In this document: one piece after another, positions 18,028-26,415 of the stretch
Position numbering within the stretch: the first letter of the stretch is position 1
Layout of the letters: each line of letters begins with the position of its first letter
Notes under the pieces: model-generated
Database searches by the model: none
The model's input: only the letters and a program-made list of their open reading frames with translations
Told to the model about the DNA's origin: nothing
Source of the DNA: Intestinibacillus sp. Marseille-P6563
Lineage (GTDB): Bacteria; Bacillota; Clostridia; Oscillospirales; Butyricicoccaceae
DNA: 64,000 bases
Assembly (NCBI RefSeq): GCF_900604335.1
Contig: NZ_UWOD01000001.1
Span: forward strand, 62,001 to 126,000
Reading direction: 5' to 3'
Made by a program: the position numbers and the translations under genes

Positions 18028-18936
18028 TCATATTCCTCCAATCTCTTGGATTTCATATTTTCGGTTTGCACCATCTTTGGAGATGCACAAAGCCAGTTCA
18101 AAAATGGAAAGACGCATCAAATCTCGATAAAGTGGCCTTCGCTTTAAATCTTCCAGGTCAATGGCATGCGCTGTGGCCAAAATACTGACTCCGCAATGCC
18201 CGGCAAAGGTGATTGCGTCTACATCGGCAGGTGATGTGATCTCATCCAATGTCAAAACGGTCGGCGACATAGTTTTCAGGAGTATCATCATACCGGGGGC
18301 TTTGGGGCACCCGTCCAGTACATCGGTCTGCGGTCCCACATCAAATTGGGGCGTACCATCCTGCATGGCGGCGATCTCCCCGCGTTCGTCGGCGACCGCT
18401 ATGCGGATGCCCTGTCCAGAAAGCTGCCGGATCAGATCCCGTAAGATGGTGGTTTTCCCAAAACCGGGAGGAGAAAGAATGAGTGTGCTGCGCACCCGGC
18501 CAGCTTGCAGAATATTTGGCAATATGGACGAAGCGACCCCTGGATTTTGACGTGCCACGCGCAAATTGAGCGAGGAGATGGTACGGATCCCGGTGATTGC
18601 CCTCTCTTTGACCACCGCAGTACCGCATACCCCCAAGCGATGCCCCCCTTCGAGCGGTAAATATCCCTGTGCCAGGGCTTCGCCGTAGCTATGTACCGAA
18701 TACCGAGCAGCGCGGCTGACGATCTCGCGCAGTTCTTCGGTTTGGATGAGCGGGGACGGGATCTCCCGCTCGGCGCCATCGACTTGGATATGCAGAGGAT
18801 GTCCGGCGCGCAGATGGAGTTCTTCGCAGGTCGCCTGCTGGGATTCGCTCAGATGCAGGGCGATATTTTGAAGACGAGGTGTCAGACAGCCAATGGCCTG
18901 TACAAAACGCTTGATTTGGACTTCTTTTCCTTTCAT
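18028..18936 (-). CDS. spoIIIAA: Stage III sporulation protein AA (secretion-type ATPase)
   Basis: Cytoplasmic ATPase of the SpoIIIA channel, related to type II/IV secretion ATPases. Walker A is LSPPGFGKTTILRD and Walker B-like is TVLTLDEITSPAD, with an acidic VADERGEIAA between them. I start at ATG 18936, which has AGGTGA at a 5-nt gap, the same pattern as spoIIIAC; an ATG at 18942 and a GTG at 18945 are also possible. It is the first gene of the complete spoIIIAA-AH operon, so the organism should form endospores. Confidence 0.94.
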   Translation of the reverse strand: MKGKEVQIKRFVQAIGCLTPRLQNIALHLSESQQATCEELHLRAGHPLHIQVDGAEREIPSPLIQTEELREIVSRAARYSVHSYGEALAQGYLPLEGGHRLGVCGTAVVKERAITGIRTISSLNLRVARQNPGVASSILPNILQAGRVRSTLILSPPGFGKTTILRDLIRQLSGQGIRIAVADERGEIAAMQDGTPQFDVGPQTDVLDGCPKAPGMMILLKTMSPTVLTLDEITSPADVDAITFAGHCGVSILATAHAIDLEDLKRRPLYRDLMRLSIFELALCISKDGANRKYEIQEIGGI

Positions 18937-19015
18937 GTTCATCACCTATCCCCATCCTATGCGAGGACATGGCTGCATATGCCGGAAGACCGTTTGGATT
19001 TTTGTGTATTTTCTC

Positions 19016-19044
19016 TTGACAAAAGGTATAAAGATTCGTATAAT
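19016..19044 (+). promoter_or_regulatory. Consensus sigma-A promoter of the aro operon
   Basis: TTGACA (19016-19021), a 17-nt spacer and TATAAT (19039-19044), both perfect. It drives the T-box leader of aroF. Confidence 0.88.
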
Positions 19045-19050
19045 AAATTC

Positions 19051-19318
19051 AAATATTGTGAATGCGATGATAGAGGAAGTAGCAAGGCCACAAGCGGCTT
19101 TCAGGGAGTATCTGTCCAGACTGTAAGCAGATGCAGACGCGGGCTTAGTGAAGTTCCCTCTTGAGCTGTAAAGCTGAAACATCTGCGGTAGGCTTTACCG
19201 GGTTCCTCCGTTATCTGGATACGATATATTTGTATCGGAAAAGTGCGGCTTTTGCCGAATGTGGGTGGTACCGCGGAAGTTTGTCTTTCGTCCCTTTTTG
19301 GGCGAAAGGCTTTTTTTA
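19051..19318 (+). promoter_or_regulatory. T-box riboswitch leader, probably tRNA-Phe specific
   Basis: Between the promoter and aroF lie all T-box hallmarks. Stem I has AGTAG in the specifier loop 5' side, a distal AGGGAG bulge and the GACTGTAAG terminal loop. The 3' side of the specifier loop reads GTGAAG-TTC just before CCTCT, which pairs with AGAGG. This puts UUC (Phe) at 19154-19156. The antiterminator T-box TGGGTGGTACCGCGGAA is at 19262-19278. A terminator (stem from 19285 to 19309 with a seven-T tail) precedes the ribosome site. UGGU in the bulge fits a tRNA with A73. Uncharged tRNA-Phe should switch the whole operon on. The 18937-19050 stretch also holds the divergent spoIIIA upstream region. 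Confidence 0.88.
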
Positions 19319-19372
19319 TGCTTGTAAAGCAATATCTACATTGTGTATACAATTTCAAAGGAGAGCGATGTT

Positions 19373-20392
19373 ATGATTATTGTAATGAAAAATGGAGCGT
19401 CCGATCAACATATTGCACAGTTGTCCGAATGGCTGACCAATCGTTTCGGTGTGCATGTCAATCCCATCTATGGCACAGGTACCACGGTTCTGGCGCTTGT
19501 GGGCGATACCGCTTCGGTGGACAAAGATGCCCTGCTGCGCGACGAATATGTCGAGCGTATCACCAAGGTACAGGAGCCGTTTAAACTGGCCAACCGCAAG
19601 ATGCACCCGCTGGATACGATTGTCAAAATCGGTGAGAATGTCGAAGTTGGCGGCAATAAAATCGTTGTCATGGCAGGTCCGTGCTCGGTAGAAGGCAAGG
19701 AACAAATCATTGATGTTGCACAGCATGTCAAGGAACAAGGGGCAACCGTGCTCCGCGGCGGTGCCTGGAAGCCCCGCTCTTCTCCGTACTCTTTCCAGGG
19801 TCTGAAAGCCGAGGGCTTGGAACTGCTGCACGAAGCGCATCAGGCTACCGGTCTGCCGGTTGTCACCGAGATCACCAACCCGGCCCATATCGATCTATTC
19901 ATGGACAAGTGCGACTGCTTCCAGGTCGGCGCCCGCAATATGCAGAACTTCGAACTGCTCAAAGAATTGGGCCAGACCCAAAAGCCGGTTCTGCTCAAGC
20001 GCGGCTTTGCCAATACGATCGAGGAATTCCTGATGTCTGCGGAATATTTGATGGCAGGCGGCAATGAAAACGTCATCCTGTGCGAACGCGGTATCCGTAC
20101 CTATGAGACCTATACCCGCAATACGCTGGATATTTCGGCGGTGCCGGTACTCAAGCGCATGAGCCATTTGCCGGTTATTGTCGACCCCAGCCATGCAGGC
20201 GGCATCTACTGGATGGTCGCTCCCCTGGCCCGTGCCGCCATTGCAGCTGGCGCAGACGGTCTGATGATCGAAGTGCACAACGATCCGGCGCATGCACTGT
20301 CGGACGGTGCACAGTCGCTAACTTACGAATCGTTCGCCGAAACGATGAACTCTCTGCGCGGCATTGCATCGGCGATGGGACGCGAGATTTAA
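19373..20392 (+). CDS. aroF: 3-deoxy-7-phosphoheptulonate (DAHP) synthase
   Basis: First committed step of the shikimate pathway, joining PEP and erythrose 4-phosphate. The protein is 339 aa. An N-terminal ferredoxin-like regulatory domain (about 1-70) precedes the TIM barrel, with MAGPCSVE, GGAWKPRSSPYSFQG, RGFANTIEEF and VDPSHAGG. I start at ATG 19373 with AAAGGAGAG about 7 nt upstream; the frame opens 10 codons earlier without a ribosome site. It is the first gene behind the Phe T-box. Confidence 0.95.
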   Translation: MIIVMKNGASDQHIAQLSEWLTNRFGVHVNPIYGTGTTVLALVGDTASVDKDALLRDEYVERITKVQEPFKLANRKMHPLDTIVKIGENVEVGGNKIVVMAGPCSVEGKEQIIDVAQHVKEQGATVLRGGAWKPRSSPYSFQGLKAEGLELLHEAHQATGLPVVTEITNPAHIDLFMDKCDCFQVGARNMQNFELLKELGQTQKPVLLKRGFANTIEEFLMSAEYLMAGGNENVILCERGIRTYETYTRNTLDISAVPVLKRMSHLPVIVDPSHAGGIYWMVAPLARAAIAAGADGLMIEVHNDPAHALSDGAQSLTYESFAETMNSLRGIASAMGREI

Positions 20393-20416
20393 CCCTGTGT
20401 TTGAGGACAAAAGATA

Positions 20417-21460
20417 ATGAAACAGCTTACGCTTAACGGTTCGGCTGGGTCGTCGGATATTTTGATCGCGGCCGGACTGCTTCAAACGACAGCCGCACAA
20501 TGTGCCCGTGTTTTTTCGCCTAGCCGGGTACATATTGTAACCGATTCCCATGTGGCGCCTCTGTATTTGGATGCGGTGGCGCAGCAGTTCGACCTGCCGG
20601 TATCCTCGACGATCCTTCCCGCTGGTGAAGAATACAAGCGTCTGGAAGCCGTGGAAGGGATTTATCACGACATGCTGTCCGCAGGCATGACCCGAAAAGA
20701 TCTGGTGATTGCACTGGGCGGCGGGGTGACTGGGGATGTCACGGGATTTGCTGCGGCCACTTTCCTGCGTGGGGTCCCCCTCTGCCAGATTCCGACAACA
20801 CTCCTGGCGCAGGTGGACTCCTCGGTTGGTGGGAAAACGGCGGTCGATCTGCCGGAAGGCAAAAATCTGGTCGGCGCTTTTTATCAGCCTCGTTTGGTTC
20901 TCATCGACCCGACAGTACTCGAAACGCTGCCGGATGCGACCTTTATTGACGGCATGGCCGAAGTCATCAAATATGGCTGCATCAAAAACCGCGGAATTCT
21001 GGATATGGTGCGCATGCCTCACTATCGCGAGAATATTGAGGAATTGATTTACGAATGCGTCAAGATCAAACGCGATGTGGTTGAAGTCGATGAGCATGAC
21101 ACCGGACTGCGTATGATTTTAAATTTTGGGCATACCATTGGACATGCCATTGAAAAAATCGGCAATTATACCGCGCATACGCATGGTCAGGCCGTGGCAA
21201 TGGGTATGGTCGCAGCGATGAAGATCGCGCAGCAGTTGGGTACAAACAACGATCTGGATGATTATTTGTCCTCCCTTTTGCAGGAGGTCGGATTGCTGGT
21301 CGATCTCCCCTATCCGCGGGAAGCGATTTTTAAGGCCCTGCTTTCGGACAAAAAGAAAATGGGACAAACGGTAAACTTTATTTTGGTGCGGTCACTCGGT
21401 CGTGCCGATATTGAACAAATCGATGTAGAAACACTGCATCAAATGATTCTGTCTATTTAA
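20417..21460 (+). CDS. aroB: 3-dehydroquinate synthase
   Basis: Second shikimate-pathway step, an NAD- and Zn-dependent cyclisation of DAHP. The protein is 347 aa. It has the NAD-binding GGGVTGDVTGFAAATFLRG, then PTTLLAQVDSSVGGKTAVD, the lysine/asparagine loop GKNLVGAFYQP, and metal ligands in LNFGHTIGHAIE and HGQAVAMGM. It lies 24 bp after aroF and 14 bp before aroC. Confidence 0.96.
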   Translation: MKQLTLNGSAGSSDILIAAGLLQTTAAQCARVFSPSRVHIVTDSHVAPLYLDAVAQQFDLPVSSTILPAGEEYKRLEAVEGIYHDMLSAGMTRKDLVIALGGGVTGDVTGFAAATFLRGVPLCQIPTTLLAQVDSSVGGKTAVDLPEGKNLVGAFYQPRLVLIDPTVLETLPDATFIDGMAEVIKYGCIKNRGILDMVRMPHYRENIEELIYECVKIKRDVVEVDEHDTGLRMILNFGHTIGHAIEKIGNYTAHTHGQAVAMGMVAAMKIAQQLGTNNDLDDYLSSLLQEVGLLVDLPYPREAIFKALLSDKKKMGQTVNFILVRSLGRADIEQIDVETLHQMILSI

Positions 21461-21474
21461 AAGGAGGCACCACC

Positions 21475-22578
21475 ATGGGTTCTATCTGGGGAAATGCACT
21501 GAAAATTTCCATCTTTGGCGAATCTCACGGCGGCGGCATTGGCGTGGTGCTCGACGGTTTTCCGTCGGGCATCCTTTTTGATGAGGATTTTGTCCTGCGT
21601 GAAATGGACCGCCGGGCGCCGGGGAAAAACAAACAGTCCACGGCACGAAAAGAAGCTGATCTTCCGAAAATTTTATCGGGTATCTATCAGGGCTATACCA
21701 CAGGCACACCGATTTGCGCGATGATTGAAAATACCGATACCCGCTCGGGGGATTATAAGGATTTTTCCACCCATCCCCGTCCGGGTCATGCCGACTATAC
21801 TGGACTGGTCCGGTTTGGCGGATATAACGACCCGCGCGGCGGTGGTCATTTCTCAGGCCGACTGACCGCACCGCTGGTATTTGCCGGCGCGATGTGCAAA
21901 TTGTATCTCAAAACCAAGGGCATTACGGTGGGCGCACACATTCAATCGATTGCGCAGATTCAGGATACCCCGTTTGATGATGTAGAGGTTTCGGCAGAGC
22001 AGCTGGAACAGCTGCGCATGCAGGAGTATCCTATTATCAACCCGCTCGCACAGAAAGCCATGCTGGCAGCGATTGAAGAAGCACGGCTGGATCAGGATTC
22101 GGTGGGCGGCGTGATCGAATGCGCTTCGGTCGGTGTGCCGGCTGGTCTGGGCAGCCCCATGCTGGATTCGGTAGAAGGCCGTCTGGCTTCCCTGCTGTTT
22201 TCGGTGCCGGCGGTAAAGGGCGTGGAATTCGGCGTGGGATTCGGATTTGCCGAATTCCGTGGTTCGCATGCCAACGATACCTTTACCCTGACCGATGAAG
22301 AAAAAGTCGTTACCGAAACCAACAACAATGGCGGCGTTTTGGGTGGCATTACGAGCGGGATGCCGCTGATTTTCCGTACGGCGATCAAGCCCACCCCGTC
22401 CATCGCCAAGCCGCAGCGTACACTCAATCTGTCGACGGGTGAAGTGGAAGAATTGTGCATCAAGGGCCGCCACGATCCGTGCATCGTGACCCGTGCGGCT
22501 CCGGTGATCGAAGCGGCTGCTGCCGTTGCGCTGACCGATCTGTATTTGGAGGGATATGGTTATGCGCAGTCTGAATGA
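21475..22578 (+). CDS. aroC: Chorismate synthase
   Basis: Makes chorismate from EPSP using reduced FMN. The protein is 367 aa. Signatures are GESHGGGIGVVLDGFP at the N-terminus, then DPRGGGHFSGRLTAPLVFAG, SGMPLIFRTAIKPTPSI and the C-terminal GRHDPCIVTRAAPV. A GGAGG lies 8 nt before ATG. It precedes pheA with a short overlap. Confidence 0.96.
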   Translation: MGSIWGNALKISIFGESHGGGIGVVLDGFPSGILFDEDFVLREMDRRAPGKNKQSTARKEADLPKILSGIYQGYTTGTPICAMIENTDTRSGDYKDFSTHPRPGHADYTGLVRFGGYNDPRGGGHFSGRLTAPLVFAGAMCKLYLKTKGITVGAHIQSIAQIQDTPFDDVEVSAEQLEQLRMQEYPIINPLAQKAMLAAIEEARLDQDSVGGVIECASVGVPAGLGSPMLDSVEGRLASLLFSVPAVKGVEFGVGFGFAEFRGSHANDTFTLTDEEKVVTETNNNGGVLGGITSGMPLIFRTAIKPTPSIAKPQRTLNLSTGEVEELCIKGRHDPCIVTRAAPVIEAAAAVALTDLYLEGYGYAQSE

Positions 22579-23713
22579 GATTCGGCAGGACATCAACCAA
22601 ATCGATGCACAGATGCAGGCCCTGTTTTTACAGCGGATGGAACTGGCCGAGCAGGTCGCGGAGTGTAAAATGGTAACGGGCGACAAAGTGCTCAAGCCCG
22701 ACCGGGAGCAGGCCATGCTGGAAACCTTACAACAGCAAGTCCCCGCTTCCCTGCAGCCCGAATATGTCTCCATGCTCAAGGGATTGATTCGGGTCAGCCG
22801 GATGCATCAATATGAGCATATCCTGTCAAAAGACCCGGCAAAGCTTACCCTGCCAGTAGCAGAACGGCTGCAAATGACCAAAAGCGTGGTATATCAGGGC
22901 TTACCTGCCTCCTATCAGTCGCAGGCGGCACAAGTGATGTTTCCCCAAGCGGAGACGATTGACCATGTTTCTACCTTTGAAGATGTCTTTCGTGCGGTAG
23001 CCGAGCACCGCGCCGATGTGGGAGTCGTGCCGATTGAAAACTCGTCGATCGGTACCATCAATGAGGTTTGCGACCTGCTGATGAAATATGATCTATATAT
23101 TTCGCATTCCCATATCAATGCGATTCGGCATTGCCTTGCCGGTTGCAAACATGCTACAATGGATACGGTTGAAAAAGTGTATTCCATTGAACCCGCCCTG
23201 GATCAATGCCAAAACTACCTGCGGCAGCATGGATTTACGCTGTGCAAGGCTGCCAATACGGCGGTCGCTGCCAAGCAGGTGCAGGAATGGAACGATCCCT
23301 CGTGTGCGGCGGTTTGTTCGGAAGATGCCGCCAGGCTGTATGGTTTGAAGATTCTGGCGGCAGCTATTAACGATGACTGCACCAATCAGACCCGCTTCGT
23401 CGCAGTTAGCCGTCAGCTGTCGGCTTGTGAGACCGATAACCGTGTCAGCTTGGCTTTCACGCTCCCACATCAGCAGGGCACGCTGTCGGCCGCGCTGTCC
23501 ATGTTCTCGGATCACAATATCAATCTGACCGAAATTCACTCCCGTCCCCTGCCAGAAACACCATGGAACTATCGGTTCTATGTCGATTTGGAAGGCAGCC
23601 TGGCCAGTGAAAATGTCCGGTCCCTGATTTATCAGCTTTCGGAAGAGCTGCGCTCACTCCGTCTGCTGGGCAGTTATCAAATCACCCAAACCAAGGAGGA
23701 TTGTCCAACTTGA
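22562..23713 (+). CDS. pheA: Bifunctional chorismate mutase / prephenate dehydratase
   Basis: Converts chorismate to prephenate and then phenylpyruvate, committing flux to phenylalanine. Domains in order are an AroQ chorismate mutase helix bundle (about 1-85), prephenate dehydratase (about 105-280, with the catalytic-type NQTRFVAVSR) and a C-terminal ACT domain (LPHQQGTLSAALSMF...EIHSRPL), the usual Phe feedback site. I start at ATG 22562 (383 aa) because GGAGGG is 8 nt upstream; an ATG two codons earlier (22556) is too close. It overlaps aroC by 17 bp. Confidence 0.94.
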   Translation: MRSLNEIRQDINQIDAQMQALFLQRMELAEQVAECKMVTGDKVLKPDREQAMLETLQQQVPASLQPEYVSMLKGLIRVSRMHQYEHILSKDPAKLTLPVAERLQMTKSVVYQGLPASYQSQAAQVMFPQAETIDHVSTFEDVFRAVAEHRADVGVVPIENSSIGTINEVCDLLMKYDLYISHSHINAIRHCLAGCKHATMDTVEKVYSIEPALDQCQNYLRQHGFTLCKAANTAVAAKQVQEWNDPSCAAVCSEDAARLYGLKILAAAINDDCTNQTRFVAVSRQLSACETDNRVSLAFTLPHQQGTLSAALSMFSDHNINLTEIHSRPLPETPWNYRFYVDLEGSLASENVRSLIYQLSEELRSLRLLGSYQITQTKEDCPT

Positions 23714-24987
23714 TGCAATTATCGCAAGCAAAACCGCTGCGCGGCACAATTACCGTACCGGGGGATAAATCGATCTCGCATCGTGCGGTCATGTTTGGTG
23801 CCTTGGCGCAGGGTACGACCCATATCACAGGCTTTCTGATGGGCGAAGATTGCCTGTCTACGATCGATTGTTTCCGGCGCATGGGGGTTTCAATTGAAGT
23901 GTCGGATGCTGAAGTTGTTGTGCATGGCGTAGGCCTGCATGGTCTGACCCCGCCCGCGCAGTCTTTGTACACCGGCAACTCCGGAACGACCACGCGTCTG
24001 CTGTGCGGCATTTTAGCTGGTCAGAATTTTGATGTATCGCTTTCGGGGGATGCGTCCATCCAAAAGCGTCCAATGGGACGTGTCATCGCGCCCCTTCGTC
24101 AGATGGGAGCCATTATTGATGGGGTAAACGGCAATTACTGTCCCTTGACCATTCACGCGGGCACGCAGCTGCACGGCATCGAGTATACCATGCCGGTCGC
24201 ATCGGCACAGCTTAAGAGCGCTATTCTGCTGGCAGGTCTGTATGCCGATGGCCCGACCTGTGTGATTGAACCTGCCCCCTCCCGGGACCATACTGAACGG
24301 ATGCTGCGTGCTTTGGGGGCCCAGGTGGAGAGCAATGGCTGTACCGTGCGCATTCATCCGCTCAAGGATTTGCAGGCCAAAGATATCGCTGTTCCAGCAG
24401 ATATTTCTTCGGCTGCGTTTTTCTTGGTTGCTGGTGCAATTGTTCCCGGCTCGGAGATTACCATTCAAAATGTGGGTATCAATCCAACCCGTACTGGTAT
24501 TTTGGATGTACTGCGCGATATGGGGGCCGACATCACCATGACCAATGTACGAGATGATATGGAACCGGTCTGCGATTTGACCATCCGGGCATCCAAACTG
24601 CATGGCACAACGATTGGCGGAGATCTCATTCCGCGTTTGATCGATGAACTGCCGGTCCTGGCGGTTGCCGCGGCCTTTGCCGAAGGGGAAACCCGCATTT
24701 GTGATGCGCAGGAGCTCAAGGTCAAGGAATCCAATCGCATCGCTGCGATGGTGACCGAACTGACCCGAGCGGGCGCTGATGCGGAAGAAACTGAAGACGG
24801 TATGATCATCCGAGGTGGGAAACCGCTGCATGGCGCTGCTTTTGAAACCTATCACGATCATCGCATTGCGATGAGTATGGCAGTTTGTGCATTGGGATGC
24901 ACAGGAGAAAGCGAGATTGTAAATCCCGATGTAGTTGCCATCTCGTACCCCAATTTCTTTGATACGCTTTCTGCGCTGGGAGGGTAA
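23713..24987 (+). CDS. aroA: 3-phosphoshikimate 1-carboxyvinyltransferase (EPSP synthase)
   Basis: Adds enolpyruvyl from PEP to shikimate 3-phosphate. The protein is 424 aa from ATG 23713. It has VPGDKSISHRAVM, GNSGTTTRLLCGILAG, PMGRVIAPLRQMGA, and DELPVLAVAAAFAEG with KVKESNRIAAM. GGAGGA lies 12 nt before this ATG; a TTG one codon earlier (23710) is 9 nt away and is an alternative. The ATG overlaps the pheA stop as TGATG, so translation is likely coupled. Confidence 0.95.
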   Translation: MQLSQAKPLRGTITVPGDKSISHRAVMFGALAQGTTHITGFLMGEDCLSTIDCFRRMGVSIEVSDAEVVVHGVGLHGLTPPAQSLYTGNSGTTTRLLCGILAGQNFDVSLSGDASIQKRPMGRVIAPLRQMGAIIDGVNGNYCPLTIHAGTQLHGIEYTMPVASAQLKSAILLAGLYADGPTCVIEPAPSRDHTERMLRALGAQVESNGCTVRIHPLKDLQAKDIAVPADISSAAFFLVAGAIVPGSEITIQNVGINPTRTGILDVLRDMGADITMTNVRDDMEPVCDLTIRASKLHGTTIGGDLIPRLIDELPVLAVAAAFAEGETRICDAQELKVKESNRIAAMVTELTRAGADAEETEDGMIIRGGKPLHGAAFETYHDHRIAMSMAVCALGCTGESEIVNPDVVAISYPNFFDTLSALGG

Positions 24988-24990
24988 GAT

Positions 24991-26379
24991 ATGTTGCTTT
25001 CCTACGAAGAATTTCAGGCGTTCACTCCGAAACGAACCACATTTGGTCTATTCGGATGGCCGCTTGGGCATACGATGAGTCCAGAATTGCATGCGCAGCT
25101 TTTTCAGGCGGCCCACGTGGATGCCGATTATATTGCAGTCGCTGTCCCGCCGGAAAAGCTGAAAGAAGCTATGGAGTTGGCACGCAAAAAACTCAAGGGC
25201 ATCAATTTGACCATTCCGCATAAGCGGGCGGTTATTTCGCTTTTGGATGCGGTCGATCAAAGCGCCATGGATTTGCATTCGGTCAATACCGTGCATTTTA
25301 GTGACGAGGGCGCAATCGGCTACAATACCGATATTTTTGGTTTTGCAGCTTCTTTAGAAAAAGATGGGGTCGAATTACGCAATCGCAAAGTTTTGATGTT
25401 GGGGTATGGCGGCGCAGCCAGCGTGATGGCGTACCATTGTGCGCATGCCGGGGCGCAGCTGTACATTACCGGCCGAAATCTGGACAAAGCCGAGCAGCTT
25501 CGGCAGCAGCTGCTCTCTTCCCTGCCGCAGGCGAAAATTTATACCTGCACACGGCGCAAAATCCCGAAGGATATTCAAATCGTTGTCAATGGCACTCCGC
25601 TTGGAATGTTTCCGCAAGAGGAAAAAAAGCCGCTGTATTTCCTTCCGCGCAAAACCGAATATGTGTTTGATGCCATCTACAACCCGCCGCAGACATCGAC
25701 CATGCGTTTGGCGACCAACAAACGTACCCGCACTAGAAACGGGATCTATATGCTCGTCATGCAGGCTGCCGCCGCGCAGACCATCTGGAACGGCACACAG
25801 TTTGAAAGCACCGTGTATGACCAGATTGCGCGCCGTGTTTTGGCAAAAATGGCGGTCAAACGTCTGCACGAGCGATATCAGAAGAAGAATATTGTCCTGT
25901 GCGGCTTTATGGGCAGCGGCAAGACAACAGTGGGCCGGAAGCTGGCTCGCTTGACCGGCTTGACCCATATCGATGCAGACACCTATTTGGAACAAAAAAC
26001 CGGAAAGACCATTTCTGAAATCTTTGCTACCCAAGGCGAAGCCGCGTTCCGCGATTTGGAAACCCAATACCTGCGGGAGATTTGTGCCAAAGATGGGGTC
26101 GTAATATCGCTGGGAGGGGGCGCGGTACTGCGGCCTGAAAATGTGGCAATCATCAAAGAATCAGGTTTTTTGATTCACCTAAATACACCGTTTTTCCGCA
26201 TCGTGAAAAACTTGTCGGGTTCGACCCATCGTCCGCTTTTGGATCAAAGTGCAGATAAGCTGGCCGAAACCCGCCGCCTTTACAACGAACGGAAAAATAT
26301 TTATCATCGCGTATCCGACCGATCGGTTCGCAGCCCGCGGCTGAGTGAACTCATCGACCGGTTATTGCAAAGCATTTAA
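24991..26379 (+). CDS. aroE/aroK: Shikimate dehydrogenase-shikimate kinase fusion (AroE-AroK)
   Basis: 462-aa fusion giving two consecutive steps on one chain. Residues 1 to ~285 are AroE-like, with catalytic Lys78 in NLTIPHK, Asp114 in YNTDIFG, and dinucleotide loop GYGGAA (138-143). Residues ~298-462 are a full AroK: P-loop GFMGSGKTT (305-313), HIDADTYLE, SLGGGAVLRPEN and STHRPLL. The AroE half is unusual: the Ser-x-Ser shikimate pair reads T28-M-S30, the NADP-phosphate NRT motif reads TGRN, and the usual DGxGML near the C-terminus reads NGIYML. It may still be active, but cofactor preference is unclear. GGAGGG precedes ATG, 3 bp after aroA. Confidence 0.9.
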   Translation: MLLSYEEFQAFTPKRTTFGLFGWPLGHTMSPELHAQLFQAAHVDADYIAVAVPPEKLKEAMELARKKLKGINLTIPHKRAVISLLDAVDQSAMDLHSVNTVHFSDEGAIGYNTDIFGFAASLEKDGVELRNRKVLMLGYGGAASVMAYHCAHAGAQLYITGRNLDKAEQLRQQLLSSLPQAKIYTCTRRKIPKDIQIVVNGTPLGMFPQEEKKPLYFLPRKTEYVFDAIYNPPQTSTMRLATNKRTRTRNGIYMLVMQAAAAQTIWNGTQFESTVYDQIARRVLAKMAVKRLHERYQKKNIVLCGFMGSGKTTVGRKLARLTGLTHIDADTYLEQKTGKTISEIFATQGEAAFRDLETQYLREICAKDGVVISLGGGAVLRPENVAIIKESGFLIHLNTPFFRIVKNLSGSTHRPLLDQSADKLAETRRLYNERKNIYHRVSDRSVRSPRLSELIDRLLQSI

Positions 26380-26415
26380 GCCATTCACCCCTGCATGTTA
26401 GGAAAGGAATTGGTT

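Noticed and set aside
18954-18980. Sigma-E-like promoter (ATA, 16 nt, CATAGGAT) upstream of spoIIIAA
   Set aside because: The spacing is right, but the -10 matches only partly and the transcript would start on the ribosome site of spoIIIAA, so I do not call it.
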